Below, piece after piece: positions 63,186 to 64,000 of a stretch of 64,000 nt of DNA (the stretch's first letter is position 1; each line of letters starts with the position of its first letter). The position numbers and the translations under genes are program-made. The notes under the pieces are model-generated. The model saw only the letters and a program-made list of their open reading frames with translations, ran no database searches and was not told where the DNA came from. Origin of the DNA: Notoacmeibacter ruber (GTDB lineage: Bacteria > Pseudomonadota > Alphaproteobacteria > Rhizobiales > Rhizobiaceae); the NCBI RefSeq assembly GCF_003668555.1, contig NZ_RCWN01000001.1:1598501-1662500 (forward strand), given 5' to 3'.

Positions 63186-63767
63186 TCAGTAGCGACCGCA
63201 GCGCTGCATCTGCTGATTGTAGGCGGATGCCATGTTGGTTGCCTTTTGCGCGGTCCGGGCAAGGCTGGCATCCCCGCGATAATTGCCCCGCCGATAGCCC
63301 GCGTGACCGAGATAGTAATTCAGGTAGAGATTGTATGTATCGTTGAGCGCCACGCCATTTTTTTCGTGAGAGAGCCGGTGATGCCAACCGACGAAATCGA
63401 CGGCGTCATCGAAATTGCTGCGGCGCGCGCCCCGATTGCCCGTCTCCCGCTTGTAGCGATCCCACGTTCCGTCGAGCGCCTGGGCGTACCCCGTGGCACT
63501 CGAGGGTCGCTTCCAGGGGATAAAACCGAGAAGCTTCTTACGCGGCGGCTTCGCCTTGCCGTCGAAGCCCGACTCGACGCGGATCGTTGCCAACAGTACC
63601 GCCCGCGGCACGCCCCATCTGCGCTCGGCCTTCTCGGCAGATTTGGACCAATCGGTGAAGAAACTGTCCGTCTGGTCGAAGACGGCGCAGATATTGTTGA
63701 TACGGCTCGGCGGCGTGGCGCAGCCTGCCAGAAGAAGAAAGGGGACAAGAAACAGAACAGGACGCAT
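63186..63767 (-). CDS. Lipoprotein lytic transglycosylase (SLT domain)
   Basis: A 193-residue lipoprotein. The signal sequence ends in a lipobox, LLAGC, so Cys16 should carry lipid. The SLT domain starts RRWGVPRAVLLATIRVESGF, where Glu is the catalytic acid, and continues SATGYAQALDGTWDRYKRET and VDFVGWHHRLSHEK. It cleaves peptidoglycan glycan strands or is a structural relative. Basic patches (KAKPPRKKLLGFIPWKRP) interrupt the usual SLT spacing. Confidence 0.86.
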   Translation of the reverse strand: MRPVLFLVPFLLLAGCATPPSRINNICAVFDQTDSFFTDWSKSAEKAERRWGVPRAVLLATIRVESGFDGKAKPPRKKLLGFIPWKRPSSATGYAQALDGTWDRYKRETGNRGARRSNFDDAVDFVGWHHRLSHEKNGVALNDTYNLYLNYYLGHAGYRRGNYRGDASLARTAQKATNMASAYNQQMQRCGRY

Positions 63768-63895
63768 GACAAACCTCGTGCAGGTGCACGATTAAACCCG
63801 TAAAATGATAAGAATTCCTGCGCCCCGCCATTAACCATGACGCGTCAGGCGCGTTCTTCATCGCATCAATGAGCGGTGCGAATTCCGCGTTCGGA

Positions 63896-64000
63896 TCAGA
63901 TTGACGATGTCACGTCGTCAAGGCTCGGGGCCAGCGCGGGAACAGTTTCGATCTTAAGGCGCGGCTTGCGATCCGGTCTTCTCCCGCCGTCCGATTTTTC
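63896..64000 (-). CDS. Possible C-terminal end of a gene entering from the right edge
   Basis: From base 64000 the minus strand is open for 34 residues to a TGA at 63896-63898 (KSDGGRRPDRKPRLKIETV, then PALAPSLDDVTSSI). Composition is like a charged protein tail. I recognise no family, and the fragment is too short to be sure it is coding. Confidence 0.3.
   Translation of the reverse strand, partial: EKSDGGRRPDRKPRLKIETVPALAPSLDDVTSSI

Overview
The window is a chromosomal segment of a high-GC alphaproteobacterium, most probably of the Hyphomicrobiales (Rhizobiales). The grounds are the rpiA/DUF2059/gor run, a BioY-BioM-BioN biotin ECF transporter, an Atu/Sme-like ExoD, DctB/DctD with a TRAP transporter, several YkuD L,D-transpeptidases, and Lrp, MarR and TetR regulators of the usual rhizobial type. 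I cannot name the genus. There are no rRNA genes, insertion sequences, phage genes or CRISPR arrays. Two tRNA genes are present: Val(CAC) at 4523-4597 and Lys(CTT) at 44982-45057.

Layout. 1-2845: gor (cut by the left edge), a secreted DUF2059 protein and rpiA on the minus strand, diverging from gph, which ends at a good terminator. 3118-4287: a VOC protein and a MarR regulator diverge around a clear operator. 4720-9562: two L,D-transpeptidases flank a class I fumarase. 9642-14089: a PPOX flavoprotein and a DUF971 protein diverge from moaA; then a secreted hypothetical, a DMT exporter and mobA. 14216-16628: a polar amino-acid ABC importer with no ATPase gene beside it. 16697-25136: a hydroxyacid dehydrogenase, Lrp regulator, uracil-DNA glycosylase, GST, membrane histidine kinase, a divergent CobT, DUF1289, a retropepsin-like protease, a TauE/SafE protein and DusA. 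25381-27229: bioY-bioM-bioN. 27320-31444: a substrate-binding-domain protein without signal peptide, then a glycine-betaine-type ABC importer. 31472-32924: a third L,D-transpeptidase and a second TauE/SafE protein.

Two clusters deserve most attention. At 33208-37534 three tightly packed genes encode a secreted HlyD-type adaptor, a HlyD protein with a long GAF-like N-terminus, and a PqqD-like/M50 site-2-protease/HlyD fusion; this looks like a peptide-processing or export module with no exporter ATPase and no visible substrate. At 38829-44773 five minus-strand genes encode a HAD-UbiA fusion, a DprE1-like FAD oxidase, an ArnE/F-like small flippase, a nucleoside-sugar-type epimerase and a class III aminotransferase; together they resemble a polyprenyl-phosphate-pentose pathway with an added amination step.

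45306-52191 holds a TRAP transporter (dctM, dctQ, dctP) beside dctD and dctB, with a near-perfect sigma-54 promoter in front of dctP. 52392-57081 encodes a three-subunit form II CoxL-type molybdenum hydroxylase followed upstream by a diheme cytochrome c. 57100-59884 is a PhzF-Nudix-nuclease run with stop/start overlaps. 59993-63767 carries a PLP aminotransferase, ilvC with terminator, a TetR regulator with an 18-bp palindromic operator, and a lipoprotein lytic transglycosylase. A gene fragment may enter from the right edge.

Recurring regulatory theme: in all three solute-importer operons a GC-rich hairpin lies between the binding-protein gene and the permease gene, which would favour the binding protein over the membrane subunits.
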